This document shows, piece by piece, positions 17,594 to 34,738 of a stretch of 64,000 nucleotides of DNA; within the stretch, counting starts at the first letter, position 1, and each line of letters opens with the position of its first letter. A program made the position numbers and the translations under genes. The stretch lies in NCBI RefSeq assembly GCF_006476065.1, contig NZ_ML636798.1, positions 2,278,114 to 2,342,113 of the forward strand, in the 5' to 3' direction. The notes beneath the pieces are model-generated. The model did no database searches. It saw nothing but the letters and a program-made list of their open reading frames with translations, and had not been told where the DNA came from. Origin of the DNA: Cognatiluteimonas lumbrici (GTDB taxonomy: Bacteria; Pseudomonadota; Gammaproteobacteria; Xanthomonadales; Xanthomonadaceae).

Positions 17594-18160
17594 TCAGTAG
17601 AACGCGCCGCCCAGTTCGCCGTAGGCCTTCAGCACCGTGCAGGCTTCGTCACGACGCAGGTCGCGGACGACTTCGATCCCGCGCCGCTCCAGCTCTCCGA
17701 TCCAGTCCTCCGGCAAGGGGCCTTCGTCGAACTCGGTGAGCGATTCGGTGTCCTCGCTGCGCGCGCCGATCAGCAGGCGGTCGATGCCGGCCCACACGCT
17801 GGCGCCGTAGCACTGGCAGCACGGCTGCGCGGAGGTCGCGAGCACGACCTTGCGCCCGTCCTCGTTCAGGCGCGAGCGCTGCAGGCGCTGCTGGGCCATG
17901 GCGAAGGCCATGATCTCGGCGTGCGCCACCGAGCAGTTCTGCGGCAGCACGCGGTTGACGCCGACCGCGACGACCCGGTCGCGATCGTCGAAGATCGCGG
18001 CCCCGAACGGCCCGCCGCTGCGCGCCTCGACGTTGCGGCGCGCCAGCTCGATCGCCAGCGCGACCTTGGCCTCGTCGCCGGCGAAGTCGCGGCCCGACAG
18101 GTCGAGTTCGTGCACCCAGGGCGGCAGCGTGAGGTGCAGTTGCAGCGGCAGCATGCCCAT
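17594..18160 (-). CDS. Nucleoside/guanine deaminase-like zinc enzyme
   Basis: A 188-residue member of the cytidine deaminase-like superfamily. The zinc site is complete: HAEIM supplies the histidine and catalytic glutamate, and SAQPCCQCYGASVWAGIDRL the two cysteines. The substrate-side segment GGPFGAAIFDDRDRVVAVGVNRV and the Tyr ending (LGGAFY) resemble bacterial guanine deaminase GuaD more than tRNA deaminase TadA, but the substrate is inferred. Start ATG 18160 lies 5 nt after the glnS stop, so the gene probably shares the glnS transcript. Confidence 0.82.
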   Translation of the reverse strand: MGMLPLQLHLTLPPWVHELDLSGRDFAGDEAKVALAIELARRNVEARSGGPFGAAIFDDRDRVVAVGVNRVLPQNCSVAHAEIMAFAMAQQRLQRSRLNEDGRKVVLATSAQPCCQCYGASVWAGIDRLLIGARSEDTESLTEFDEGPLPEDWIGELERRGIEVVRDLRRDEACTVLKAYGELGGAFY

Positions 18161-18165
18161 GGCGG

Positions 18166-19926
<1,761 letters not shown>

Positions 19927-19933
19927 GTCGTGC

Positions 19934-20353
19934 TCAGCGGTGGAATTCGCCCGCCGCCTCCGGCTGGTAGCGGATCTCGAGCACGCGCAGGCGCGTGCTG
20001 CGCCCGCCCGGGAGCTGCCACTCGATGCTCTGCCCGGCGCGAAGGCCGAGCAGCGCGCTGCCGACCGGGGCCAGGATCGAGACCTTGTCCGGGCTGCCGT
20101 CGGCATCGCGCGGGTAGACGAGGGTCAGTTCGCGCTCGGCGCCGGTCGCCTCGTCCACGAAGCGGGCGGTGGAATTCATGGTGATCGCGTCGGCCGGCAC
20201 GTCCTTCGGCTCGCAGACCTCGGCGCGCGCGAGTTCGTCGCGCAGGCCGTCGAACTGCGGGCCCGCCTGCGCCGGCTGGTCGAGCAGCGCCTCGAGGCGC
20301 TCGCAATCCAGTCGCGAGAGGACCAGGGGCGGGTTGGCGGGAGTGGCAGGCAT
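19934..20353 (-). CDS. rnk: Rnk-type nucleoside diphosphate kinase regulator
   Basis: A 139-residue protein with the GreA/GreB C-terminal FKBP-like fold ([27 protein letters not shown], then [26 protein letters not shown]) behind a short helical N-terminus, as in Rnk. Such proteins bind RNA polymerase near the secondary channel and affect Ndk levels. ATG 20353 is chosen because GGAG stands 8 nt upstream. It lies 8 nt before glnS and is separated from oxyR by a strong hairpin. Confidence 0.87.
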   Translation of the reverse strand: MPATPANPPLVLSRLDCERLEALLDQPAQAGPQFDGLRDELARAEVCEPKDVPADAITMNSTARFVDEATGAERELTLVYPRDADGSPDKVSILAPVGSALLGLRAGQSIEWQLPGGRSTRLRVLEIRYQPEAAGEFHR

Positions 20354-20387
20354 CGGTCTTGCTCCATGTGGCGTTGCCAAAGCGAAC

Positions 20388-20416
20388 GCGGGCGGGGCGT
20401 CGTGCGCCCCGCCCGC
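20388..20416 (-). terminator. Candidate terminator downstream of oxyR
   Basis: A perfect 12-bp GC stem (20388-20399 with 20405-20416) and a 5-nt loop, 22 nt after the oxyR stop. On the minus strand the following bases contain only a short T stretch (GCTTTGG), so this is either a weak intrinsic terminator or a 3'-end stabiliser that separates oxyR from rnk. Confidence 0.5.
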
Positions 20417-20438
20417 AGGTCGTTCGAATGGCTCAAAG

Positions 20439-21380
20439 TTAGCCGGTGGCGGCGTCTTGTTCAACTGCCGCGGCGGGCGGGGCCAGCAGCTCCGGAGGCA
20501 GCGAGCGGAACACGCCGGCCAGCTCCTGCAGGATACCAGCGCGCGCCGAGCTCCGCCGCCAGGCCATGCCGATCCGGCGGCTCGGCGGGTCGGCGTCCTC
20601 GAAGGGCAGCAGGCGGATGTCCCGGGAGCGCGCGACCGGCGGTTTCACCGCCAGCGTCGGCAGCAGGGTGACGCCCACGCCCGCGGCCACCATCTGGCGC
20701 AGGGTCTCCAGGCTGGTGGCGCGGAATTCGCTCTTCTCGCTGGCCCCGGAGAGACGGCAGACGTCGAGGGCCTGGTCGCGCAGGCAATGGCCGTCCTCGA
20801 GCAGCAGCAGGCGCTCGTCGGCCAGTCCGTCCATGGTGATGGACGACGCATCCGCGAGGCGGTGCCCGGCCGGGACCGCGAGCACGAAGGGTTCCTCGAA
20901 TACCGGCTCCACGTGCAATTGCTCGTCGTGCAGCGGCAGCGCCAGCAGCGCCGCGTCCAGGCGACCCTGCTGCAGGCGTTCCAGCAGTACCGGGGTCTTC
21001 TCTTCGACCAGCAGGAGCTCCAGCCGCGGGAAGCGCCGGCGCAGGCGCGGCATCACGTGCGGCAGCAGGTAGGGGCCGAGGGTCGGGAAGATGCCGAGGC
21101 GGATGCTGCCGGCCTCCGGGTCCTGGGTGCGGCGCGCGGCCTCCTTCATCTGCTCGACCTCGGCCAGCACCCGGCGCGCGCGCGCCACCATCTCCTCGCC
21201 GGCCGGCGTCAGCATCACCTTGCGCGGCGCGCGCTCGACCAGCACCACCCCGAGCTCCTCCTCCAGCTTGCGGATCTGCGTGGACAGCGTCGGCTGGCTC
21301 ACGAAGCTGGCCGCGGCGGCGCGGCCGAAATGCCTGTGCTCGGCCAGCGCCACCAGGTACTGGAGATCGCGCAGGTTCAT
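20439..21380 (-). CDS. oxyR: Peroxide-sensing LysR regulator OxyR
   Basis: A 313-residue LysR-type activator. The HTH lies at residues 1-60 (MNLRDLQYLVALAEHRHFGRAA, SQPTLSTQIRKLEEELG). The two redox cysteines fall exactly at positions 199 and 208, in EDGHCLRDQALDVCRL, as in E. coli OxyR, where H2O2 joins them in a disulfide. It starts 20 nt after ahpF, so ahpC-ahpF-oxyR run in the same direction as in Xanthomonas. An OxyR-like site sits before ahpC, consistent with OxyR control of ahpC. Confidence 0.95.
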   Translation of the reverse strand: MNLRDLQYLVALAEHRHFGRAAAASFVSQPTLSTQIRKLEEELGVVLVERAPRKVMLTPAGEEMVARARRVLAEVEQMKEAARRTQDPEAGSIRLGIFPTLGPYLLPHVMPRLRRRFPRLELLLVEEKTPVLLERLQQGRLDAALLALPLHDEQLHVEPVFEEPFVLAVPAGHRLADASSITMDGLADERLLLLEDGHCLRDQALDVCRLSGASEKSEFRATSLETLRQMVAAGVGVTLLPTLAVKPPVARSRDIRLLPFEDADPPSRRIGMAWRRSSARAGILQELAGVFRSLPPELLAPPAAAVEQDAATG

Positions 21381-21400
21381 GCCGGTCGGGCGGCGCGCGG

Positions 21401-22984
21401 CTACGCGGCCCTGGCCACGTCGCCGGCCGGCGCCGAGGTGCGGATCAGGTGGTCGAACGCGCTCAGCGCAGCGGTGCAGCCGGCACCCATCGCGATCACG
21501 ATCTGCTTGTACGGCACCGTGGTCGCGTCGCCGGCGGCGAACACGCCCGGCACGCTGGTGGCGCCGCGCTCGTCGATCACGATCTCGCCGCGCGGGCTCA
21601 GCTCCACCGTGCCCTTCAGCCACTCGGTGTTGGGCAGCAGGCCGATCTGCACGAACACGCCGGCCAGCTCGACGGTGCTCGATTCGCCGCTCTCGCGGTC
21701 CTTGTAGACCAGCGCGGTGACCTTGCTGCCGTCGCCCAGGATCTCGGTGGTCTGCGCGTTCACCAGCACGTCCACGTTCGGCAGGCTGCGCAGCTTGCGC
21801 TGCAGCACCTCGTCGGCGCGCAGCTTCGCGTCGAACTCGAGCAGGGTCACGTGCTCGACGATGCCGGCCAGGTCGATCGCGGCCTCGACGCCGGAGTTGC
21901 CGCCGCCGATCACCGCCACGCGCTTGCCCTTGTACAGCGGGCCGTCGCAGTGCGGGCAGTAGGCCACGCCCTTGTTGCGGTACTGGTCCTCGCCGGGCAC
22001 GCCGACCTGGCGCCAGCGGGCGCCGGTGGCCAGCACGACGGTCTTCGCCTGCAGCGAGGCGCCGCTCTCGAGCTGGACTTCCAGCAGGCCGCCCGGCGCA
22101 CTCGCCGGTACCAGCTTCGCCGCGCGCTGGAGGTTCATCACGTCAACGTCGTATTCGCGCACGTGCTGTTCCAGCGCCACGCCCAGCTGCGGACCCTCGG
22201 TGTACTGCACCGAGATGAAGTTCTCGATCGCCAGCGTGTCCAGCACCTGGCCGCCGAAGCGCTCGGCGGCGACGCCGGTGCGGATGCCCTTGCGCGCGGC
22301 ATAGATCGCCGCGGCGGCGCCGGCCGGGCCGCCACCGACCACGAGCACGTCGAAGGGGTCCTTCTGCGCGATCTTCGCGGCCGCCTTCGCCGCCGCGCCG
22401 GTATCGAGCTTCGCGACGATCTGCTCGATCGTCATCCGGCCCTGGTCGAACGGCTCGCCGTTGAGGAACACGGTCGGCACGCTCATCACCTCGCGCGCCT
22501 CGACCTCGTCCTGGTACAGGGCGCCGTCGATGGCGACGTGGCGGATGTTGGAATTGAGCACGCTCATCGCGTTCAGCGCCTGGACCGTGTCCGGGCAGCT
22601 CTGGCACGAGAGCGACATGTAGGTCTCGAACACGAACTCACCCTCCAGGTCGCGGACCTGGTCGGCGAGTTCCTCGTCGATCTTCACCGGGTGGCCGCCG
22701 ACCTGCAGCAGCGCCAGCACCAGCGAAGTGAATTCGTGTCCCATCGGGATGCCGGCGAAGCGCACCTGCACGTCGGTGCCGGCGCGCACGATCGCGAACG
22801 AAGGCTTGCGCGGGTCGTCGCCGTCGCGGATGGAGATCCTGTCGGAAGTCGAAGCGATGTCGCGCAGCAGTTCGCCGAGCTCGCGCGACTTGTCGCTGTC
22901 GTCCAGCGACGCGACGAGTTCGATCGGCTGCTGCAGCTTCTCCATGTAGGCCGCCAGCTGGGCCTTGAGGTCTGCGTCGAGCAT
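21401..22984 (-). CDS. ahpF: Alkyl hydroperoxide reductase subunit F
   Basis: A 527-residue flavoprotein that passes NADH electrons to AhpC. The N-terminal tandem thioredoxin-like domain carries CQSC in the segment [16 protein letters not shown] near residue 130. The thioredoxin-reductase-like part has the FAD motif [22 protein letters not shown], the redox pair in [12 protein letters not shown] and the NAD motif [19 protein letters not shown]. The ending [21 protein letters not shown] is normal. It follows ahpC after a 108-nt gap that holds two GC hairpins. Confidence 0.97.
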   Translation of the reverse strand: MLDADLKAQLAAYMEKLQQPIELVASLDDSDKSRELGELLRDIASTSDRISIRDGDDPRKPSFAIVRAGTDVQVRFAGIPMGHEFTSLVLALLQVGGHPVKIDEELADQVRDLEGEFVFETYMSLSCQSCPDTVQALNAMSVLNSNIRHVAIDGALYQDEVEAREVMSVPTVFLNGEPFDQGRMTIEQIVAKLDTGAAAKAAAKIAQKDPFDVLVVGGGPAGAAAAIYAARKGIRTGVAAERFGGQVLDTLAIENFISVQYTEGPQLGVALEQHVREYDVDVMNLQRAAKLVPASAPGGLLEVQLESGASLQAKTVVLATGARWRQVGVPGEDQYRNKGVAYCPHCDGPLYKGKRVAVIGGGNSGVEAAIDLAGIVEHVTLLEFDAKLRADEVLQRKLRSLPNVDVLVNAQTTEILGDGSKVTALVYKDRESGESSTVELAGVFVQIGLLPNTEWLKGTVELSPRGEIVIDERGATSVPGVFAAGDATTVPYKQIVIAMGAGCTAALSAFDHLIRTSAPAGDVARAA

Positions 22985-23020
22985 GGCTGTGGCTCCGTGG
23001 TCCGGAATGGGGGGAGGGTG

Positions 23021-23071
23021 TCCCGGGCGTCGCGCCCGGGACGGTGCGGCCGGCCAATGGGAACCGGCCGC
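23021..23071 (-). promoter_or_regulatory. Two tandem GC hairpins between ahpC and ahpF
   Basis: A 9-bp perfect stem with a TCG loop (23021-23041) is followed by an 8-bp perfect stem (23046-23053 with 23064-23071). They lie in the ahpC-ahpF gap. Neither has a T-run, so they may protect the ahpC mRNA 3' end or cause partial termination, giving more AhpC than AhpF. Confidence 0.5.
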
Positions 23072-23092
23072 TGGGGGGAGGGTCGGGTCGGG

Positions 23093-23656
23093 TCAGATCT
23101 TGCCGACCAGGTCGAGCGACGGCTTCAGCGTCTTCTCGCCTTCCTTCCACTTCGCCGGGCACACTTCGCCCGGATGCGCGGCCACGTACTGCGCCGCCTT
23201 GACCTTGCGCAGCAGGTCGCCGGCGTCGCGGCCGATGCCCTCGGCGGTCACTTCCATCGCCTGGATGATGCCGTCCGGGTCGACCACGAAGGTCGCGCGG
23301 TCGGCCAGGCCCTGGCCCTCGCGCATGTTCTCGAAGTTGTTGGTGATCACGCCGGCCGGGTCGCCGATCATCGTGTACTTGATCTTGCCGATCGCCTCGG
23401 AGGTGTCGTGCCAGGCCTTGTGCGAGAAGTGGGTGTCGGTGGACACGCTGTAGATCTCGACGCCGAGCTTCTGGAACTCGTCGTAATGGTCGGCCAGGTC
23501 CTCGAGCTCGGTCGGGCAGACGAAGGTGAAGTCGGCCGGGTAGAAGAAGAACACCGACCACTTGCCCTTGAGGTCCGCGTCGGAGACTTCGATGAACTTG
23601 CCGTCCTTGTAGGCCTGGGCCTTGAACGGCTTGATGGGGGTGTTGATCAGGGACAT
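23093..23656 (-). CDS. ahpC: Alkyl hydroperoxide reductase subunit C (2-Cys peroxiredoxin)
   Basis: A 187-residue peroxiredoxin, the same length as E. coli AhpC, that reduces H2O2 and organic peroxides. The peroxidatic cysteine is Cys47 in [10 protein letters not shown]; the resolving cysteine is in [10 protein letters not shown]. Start ATG 23656 has AAGGAA and GGAGG upstream. The longer in-frame opening would add residues that do not resemble the family. It is the first gene of ahpC-ahpF-oxyR. Confidence 0.97.
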   Translation of the reverse strand: MSLINTPIKPFKAQAYKDGKFIEVSDADLKGKWSVFFFYPADFTFVCPTELEDLADHYDEFQKLGVEIYSVSTDTHFSHKAWHDTSEAIGKIKYTMIGDPAGVITNNFENMREGQGLADRATFVVDPDGIIQAMEVTAEGIGRDAGDLLRKVKAAQYVAAHPGEVCPAKWKEGEKTLKPSLDLVGKI

Positions 23657-23699
23657 TTCCTTGGGTCCTCCGGGGGTGGGTGGGAAGTTCAACGGGACG

Positions 23700-23754
23700 A
23701 TCTTAGGAATCCGAATAGAAAAGATCAAATTGATTGATCTCATCTATACGATAG
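23700..23754 (-). promoter_or_regulatory. ahpC promoter with candidate OxyR site
   Basis: On the minus strand I read a -35 TTGATC (23728-23723), a 17-nt spacer and a -10 TAAGAT (23705-23700), each 4 of 6 to consensus. Just upstream and overlapping the -35 is ATAGATGAGATCAAT (23747-23733), which fits the OxyR half-site ATAGnTnnnAnCTAT with one mismatch in the fixed bases. A weaker second half-site follows at the expected 7-nt spacing. The patch is far more AT-rich than its surroundings. OxyR binding is inferred, not shown. Confidence 0.5.
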
Positions 23755-23884
23755 GCGCGGTGAATCAATACGGCACCGGCGCATATCCTCTATGGGGGCG
23801 GAGCCGCGCCTTTCCACATGCGTTTCACCGTGCGCGGACCGGCTCGGGTATCACATCGGGCCAGTCCATCAGAGGAATCGCGCC

Positions 23885-24247
23885 ATGGAAGCCCAACCGC
23901 TCCTGCAGACCTCCTGCGTCCTGTTCCTGCTGGCCGCCCTGGGCGGCCTGGCGATGGCCGGGATCCGCTTCTCAGGCAACCGCAACCCGCCGGTGTGGCT
24001 GGCCATGGGCCACGGCGGGCTCGCGGTCGCCGGCGTCGCGCTGCTGGCCTACGCCGTGCTGGCCACCGCCGCCCCGGCCGCGGCGCTGTGGTCGCTGGTG
24101 CTGCTGCTGGTCGCCGCCGCCGGCGGCACGGTGCTGTTCCTCGGTTACGAGTGGAAGCGCGAGCTGCTCCCCGTCTGGCTGGTACTGGTCCACGCCGTGG
24201 TCGCCGTCGCCGGCTTCCTCCTCCTGGTCGTCGCCATCCTGCAATAG
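23885..24247 (+). CDS. Small four-helix membrane protein, function unknown
   Basis: A 120-residue protein with four hydrophobic segments and few charges; conserved-looking spots are RFSGNRNPPVWLAMGHGGLAVAG and LGYEWKRELLPVWLVLVHAVVAV. I chose ATG 23885, preceded by AGAGGA. It is divergent from ahpC and convergent with the UdgX gene. The histidines facing the membrane (GHGG, VHAVV) are notable, but I do not recognise the family and give it no function. Confidence 0.7.
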   Translation: MEAQPLLQTSCVLFLLAALGGLAMAGIRFSGNRNPPVWLAMGHGGLAVAGVALLAYAVLATAAPAAALWSLVLLLVAAAGGTVLFLGYEWKRELLPVWLVLVHAVVAVAGFLLLVVAILQ

Positions 24248-24256
24248 CGTCCGCGA

Positions 24257-24285
24257 GAGCGCCCCTCCCGAGCTCGAAGTCCGGA
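24257..24285. repeat. 29-nt intergenic module, copy 2
   Basis: The second copy of the module at 6622-6650, with 25 of 29 bases the same, including GAGCTCGAA. It ends exactly where the stop codon of the UdgX-like gene begins, mirroring copy 1 beside apaH. No long inverted repeat accompanies this copy. Confidence 0.5.
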
Positions 24286-24886
24286 CTACAGGTCGAGCAG
24301 CAGGGCGAGGTCGGCGACGAAGTCGCGGTAGGCGAGGCGTCGTGCCTCGTCCCCGCCGCGCGCCCGCAGCACCGCCGACGGATGCACCGTCGCGAACACC
24401 CGCGTGCCGTCGGCGAGTTCCTGCCACGTGCCACGCTGCCGCGTCACCCGGAACGCCGGCCCCAGCACATTGCGCGCCGCGATCGCACCGAGGCAGACCA
24501 CCACCGCCGGGCGGATCCGCGCCAACTCGCCTTCCAGCCACAGCCGGCACGCACGCTGCTCCGATGCATTCGGGCTCTTGTGCAGCCGCGCTTTGCCGCG
24601 GCGCTCGAACTTGAAGTGCTTGACCGCGTTGGTCACGTAAAGGCCGGCGCGGTCGATCCCGAGTTCGGCCAGCGCCCTGTCGAACAGCTTGCCCGCCGGC
24701 CCGACGAACGGATGCCCGCTCAGGTCCTCCCGGTCGCCGGGCTGTTCGCCCACCACCAGCACGCGCGCGTCGTCGGGACCCTCGCCGAACACCGTCTGCG
24801 TCGCCGGCTTCCACAGCGGGCAGCGCTTGCAGTCGCGCGCGGCATCGCGGAGCGCGTCGAGGCTCTCGTCGCGCGGCTCCGGCGCG

Positions 24887-29302
<4,416 letters not shown>

Positions 29303-29418
29303 GGCGGCATTATCCGGGACCTGCGTCGCAGCCCATGAGACCAGCGCCGGCGGACGTTCACCTGCCCGTGATCCGCCACCGCCATGCTGTCCCGCGACCC
29401 CATCCTTCCGGAGCCCGC

Positions 29419-29613
29419 ATGACCACCGCCCTCGACAAGTCGCTGCGCCGCGAGATCCAGATCGAAGACAAGCCCTACACCCTGACCATCGACCCGGCCG
29501 GCCTGAAACTGGTCGAGAAGGGGCGCCGCAACGGCGTCGAGCTGGCCTGGCGCGACCTGGTGAACGGCGATGCCGCCCTGGCCGCCGCCCTGCAGGGCTC
29601 GGTCGACCGCTAG
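29419..29613 (+). CDS. Conserved small protein of 64 residues
   Basis: ATG 29419 is preceded by CGGAG at a proper distance. The product ([21 protein letters not shown], ending [12 protein letters not shown]) is soluble and charged, looks like two beta-hairpins followed by a helix, and has no signal or membrane segment. The segment [23 protein letters not shown] resembles small proteins I have seen unannotated in related genomes, but I can name no family. Divergent from lhr; 67 nt before the aminopeptidase gene. Confidence 0.65.
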   Translation: MTTALDKSLRREIQIEDKPYTLTIDPAGLKLVEKGRRNGVELAWRDLVNGDAALAAALQGSVDR

Positions 29614-29680
29614 GACTTCTGTCAGGGTCGCGGCGCCGCCCGCTGCCGTAGTCTCGGCGGATTCCATGGGAGGATCCCCG

Positions 29681-32361
<2,681 letters not shown>

Positions 32362-32365
<4 letters not shown>

Positions 32366-33183
32366 CCCGGCTCGACGCGTTGCTGCGCGCGGCATCCGCC
32401 CGGGTCGACCCGCCGGATGCCGCGCTGCTGCTCGCGCATGCGTTGCAGCGGCCGCGCGCCTGGCTGTACGCGCATGGCGACGAGGCGGTGGACGCCGCCG
32501 CGGCGGCGCGCTTCGAAAGCCTGCTCGCGCGCCGCGTCGCCGGCGAGCCGGTCGCCTACCTGACCGGCAGCCGCGGCTTCTGGCGCTTCGAACTGCGGGT
32601 CACGCCGGACACGCTGATCCCGCGTCCGGAAACCGAATTGCTGGTGGAGCTGGCACTCGAGCGCCTGCCGGCCGATCGCGTGCTGCGCGTGGCCGACCTC
32701 GGCACCGGCAGCGGCGCGATCGCGCTGGCGCTGGCCGGCGAGCGGCCCCGGGCAGAGGTCGTGGCCACCGACGCCAGCCCCGCGGCGCTCGCGGTCGCGC
32801 GCGGCAACGCGGCCGCGCTGGGCATCGGCAACGTCGCCTTCCGCGAGGGCAGCTGGTTCGCGCCGCTGGCGGGGGAACGTTTCGACCTGGTCGCCAGCAA
32901 CCCGCCCTACGTCGCCGCGGGCGACCCGCACCTCGGCGAGGGCGACCTGCGTTTCGAACCGGCGACGGCGCTGGCCAGCGGTGGCGACGGCCTCGACGAC
33001 ATCCGCGCGATCGCCGCGGCCGCGCCCGCGTACCTGGCCGCGGGCGGCTGGCTGCTGCTCGAACACGGCCACGACCAGGGCGCGGCCGTGCGCGCGCTGC
33101 TGCGCGAGGCGGGGCTGGCCGACGTGGCCACGCATCGCGACCTCGAACAGCGCGAGCGGGTCACGCTCGGCAGGCGCGACTAG
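32362..33183 (+). CDS. prmC: Release-factor glutamine methyltransferase PrmC
   Basis: A 273-residue SAM-dependent enzyme that methylates the glutamine of the GGQ motif in RF1 and RF2. GTG 32362 overlaps the aminopeptidase stop. The N-terminal helical domain is followed by the family motif [16 protein letters not shown], the SAM loop [16 protein letters not shown] and the catalytic NPPY at about 180-183. Its substrate RF1 (prfA) is encoded 20 kb downstream, away from prmC, whereas in E. coli the two are adjacent. Confidence 0.95.
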
Positions 33184-33214
33184 AATGGGCGGCTCCCACG
33201 CCACGGAGCCACGC

Positions 33215-34159
33215 ATGCGCACCCTGTACCCCGAGATCGAGCCCTACGAGACCGGCACCCTCGAGGTCGATGGCCGCCACAAGCTCTACTACGAGCAGTG
33301 CGGCAATCCGGACGGCAAGCCGGTGGTGCTGCTGCACGGCGGCCCCGGCGGCGGCTGCAGCGCAAAGATGCGCCGTTTCCACGACCCGGCGAAGTACCGT
33401 ATCGTGCTGTTCGACCAGCGCGGTGCCGGGCGCTCCACCCCGCACGCCGACCTCGTGGACAACACCACCTGGCACCTGGTCGAGGACATCGAGAAGCTGC
33501 GTCGCAAGCTCGGCATCGAGCGCTGGCAGGTCTTCGGCGGCAGCTGGGGCTCGACCCTTTCGCTCGCCTATGCCGAGAAGCATCCGGAACGGGTGACGGA
33601 ACTGGTGCTGCGCGGGATCTTCATGCTGCGCCGCTGGGAACTGGAATGGTTCTACCAGGAAGGTGCGTCGCGGTTGTTCCCGGAAGCCTGGGAGCAGTAC
33701 GTCGGCGCGATCCCGGAGGTCGAGCGCGCCGACCTGATCAGCGCGTTCCATCGCAGGCTCACCTCGCCGGACGAGGCGGTGCGCCTGTCCGCCGCGCGCG
33801 CGTGGAGCGTGTGGGAAGGCGCCACCAGCTTCCTGCACGTGGACCAGGACTTCGTCAGCGGGCACGAGGACGCGGCGTTCGCGCTCGCCTTCGCGCGGAT
33901 CGAGAACCACTACTTCGTCAACGGCGGCTTCTTCGAGGTCGAGGACCAGCTGCTGCGCGACGCGCACCGCATCGCCGACATCCCCGGCATCATCGTGCAC
34001 GGCCGCTACGACGTCGTCTGCCCGGTGCAGAACGCCTGGGACCTGCACAAGGCCTGGCCGAAGGCCGAGCTGGTGATCAACCCGGGATCAGGGCACTCGG
34101 CGTTCGAGGAAGAGCACGTGCACGCGCTGGTGGAGGCGACCGACCGCTTCGCCGCCTGA
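33215..34159 (+). CDS. pip: Proline iminopeptidase
   Basis: A 314-residue alpha/beta-hydrolase of family S33 that releases N-terminal proline from peptides. The oxyanion region HGGPGGGCS, the nucleophile elbow GGSWGS (Ser near 110), the aspartate in GRYDVVCP and the histidine in GSGHSAFE are all in place. The N-terminus MRTLYPEIEPYETGTLEV is the family one, so ATG 33215 is secure. No signal peptide, so cytoplasmic. It closes the aminopeptidase-prmC-pip series and is convergent with the Nudix gene. Confidence 0.95.
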   Translation: MRTLYPEIEPYETGTLEVDGRHKLYYEQCGNPDGKPVVLLHGGPGGGCSAKMRRFHDPAKYRIVLFDQRGAGRSTPHADLVDNTTWHLVEDIEKLRRKLGIERWQVFGGSWGSTLSLAYAEKHPERVTELVLRGIFMLRRWELEWFYQEGASRLFPEAWEQYVGAIPEVERADLISAFHRRLTSPDEAVRLSAARAWSVWEGATSFLHVDQDFVSGHEDAAFALAFARIENHYFVNGGFFEVEDQLLRDAHRIADIPGIIVHGRYDVVCPVQNAWDLHKAWPKAELVINPGSGHSAFEEEHVHALVEATDRFAA

Positions 34160-34168
34160 TCCACCCGC

Positions 34169-34738
34169 TCAGCCGTGGTAGGGGCTGCCATCCGGATTGC
34201 GCTCAAGCATCCACAGCCCCGCCCACAGTTTCGGGTCCAGTTCATAGCCTTCGGCCTGCCTGGCGACCAGCCAGGCCGCGGCTTCCGCGCGCGGCACTTC
34301 GTGGACGACGATGTCCTCGCTGTCGTCGCCCCCTCCCGGGCCGACTTTCGTCAACCCGCTGGCGCGCACGAAGGCGACCCGCTCGTTGCTCATGCCCGAC
34401 GAGGTCGGGCCGATGGTCAGCACCTCGACCCGTGCCGGTTCCCAGCCGGTTTCCTCGACCAGTTCGCGGCGCGCCGCTTCCTCGAGCGTGTCCTCGCCGT
34501 CCTGGTCGCCCACCAGTCCTGCCGGCATCTCGATGCTGCGCGCGGCGATCGGGATCCGCGGCTGCTCCACGAACAGCACCCGGTCGTCCGGAGTGAGCGC
34601 GGCGATGATCACCGCCATGCCGTCGCCATGGGTGCGCTCGGCATATTCCCAATGGCCGCGGCGCACCAGCCGCAGCCACTCGCCTTCGTGGATGGTTTCC
34701 GCCGGCGGCAGCCGGTCGAGGTCGAGGCGGTGGCTCAT
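34169..34738 (-). CDS. Nudix hydrolase, ADP-ribose pyrophosphatase-like
   Basis: A 189-residue Nudix protein. The box spans about residues 76-98 (GDQDGEDTLEEAARRELVEE, then TGW), with the catalytic RELVEETGW intact; an Asp stands where the usual first Glu of the consensus lies. The N-terminal segment (EGEWLRLVRRGHWEYAERTHG) and the acidic GPTSSGMSNERVAFVRASGL loop resemble ADP-ribose pyrophosphatases, but the nucleotide substrate is not proven. Its ATG overlaps the upstream nuclease stop (ATGA). Last of a three-gene coupled set. Confidence 0.85.
   Translation of the reverse strand: MSHRLDLDRLPPAETIHEGEWLRLVRRGHWEYAERTHGDGMAVIIAALTPDDRVLFVEQPRIPIAARSIEMPAGLVGDQDGEDTLEEAARRELVEETGWEPARVEVLTIGPTSSGMSNERVAFVRASGLTKVGPGGGDDSEDIVVHEVPRAEAAAWLVARQAEGYELDPKLWAGLWMLERNPDGSPYHG

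Noticed and set aside
23657..23884. A small gene in the ahpC upstream gap
   Set aside because: No frame with a start, ribosome site and plausible composition apart from the membrane gene at 23885; the space holds promoter elements.
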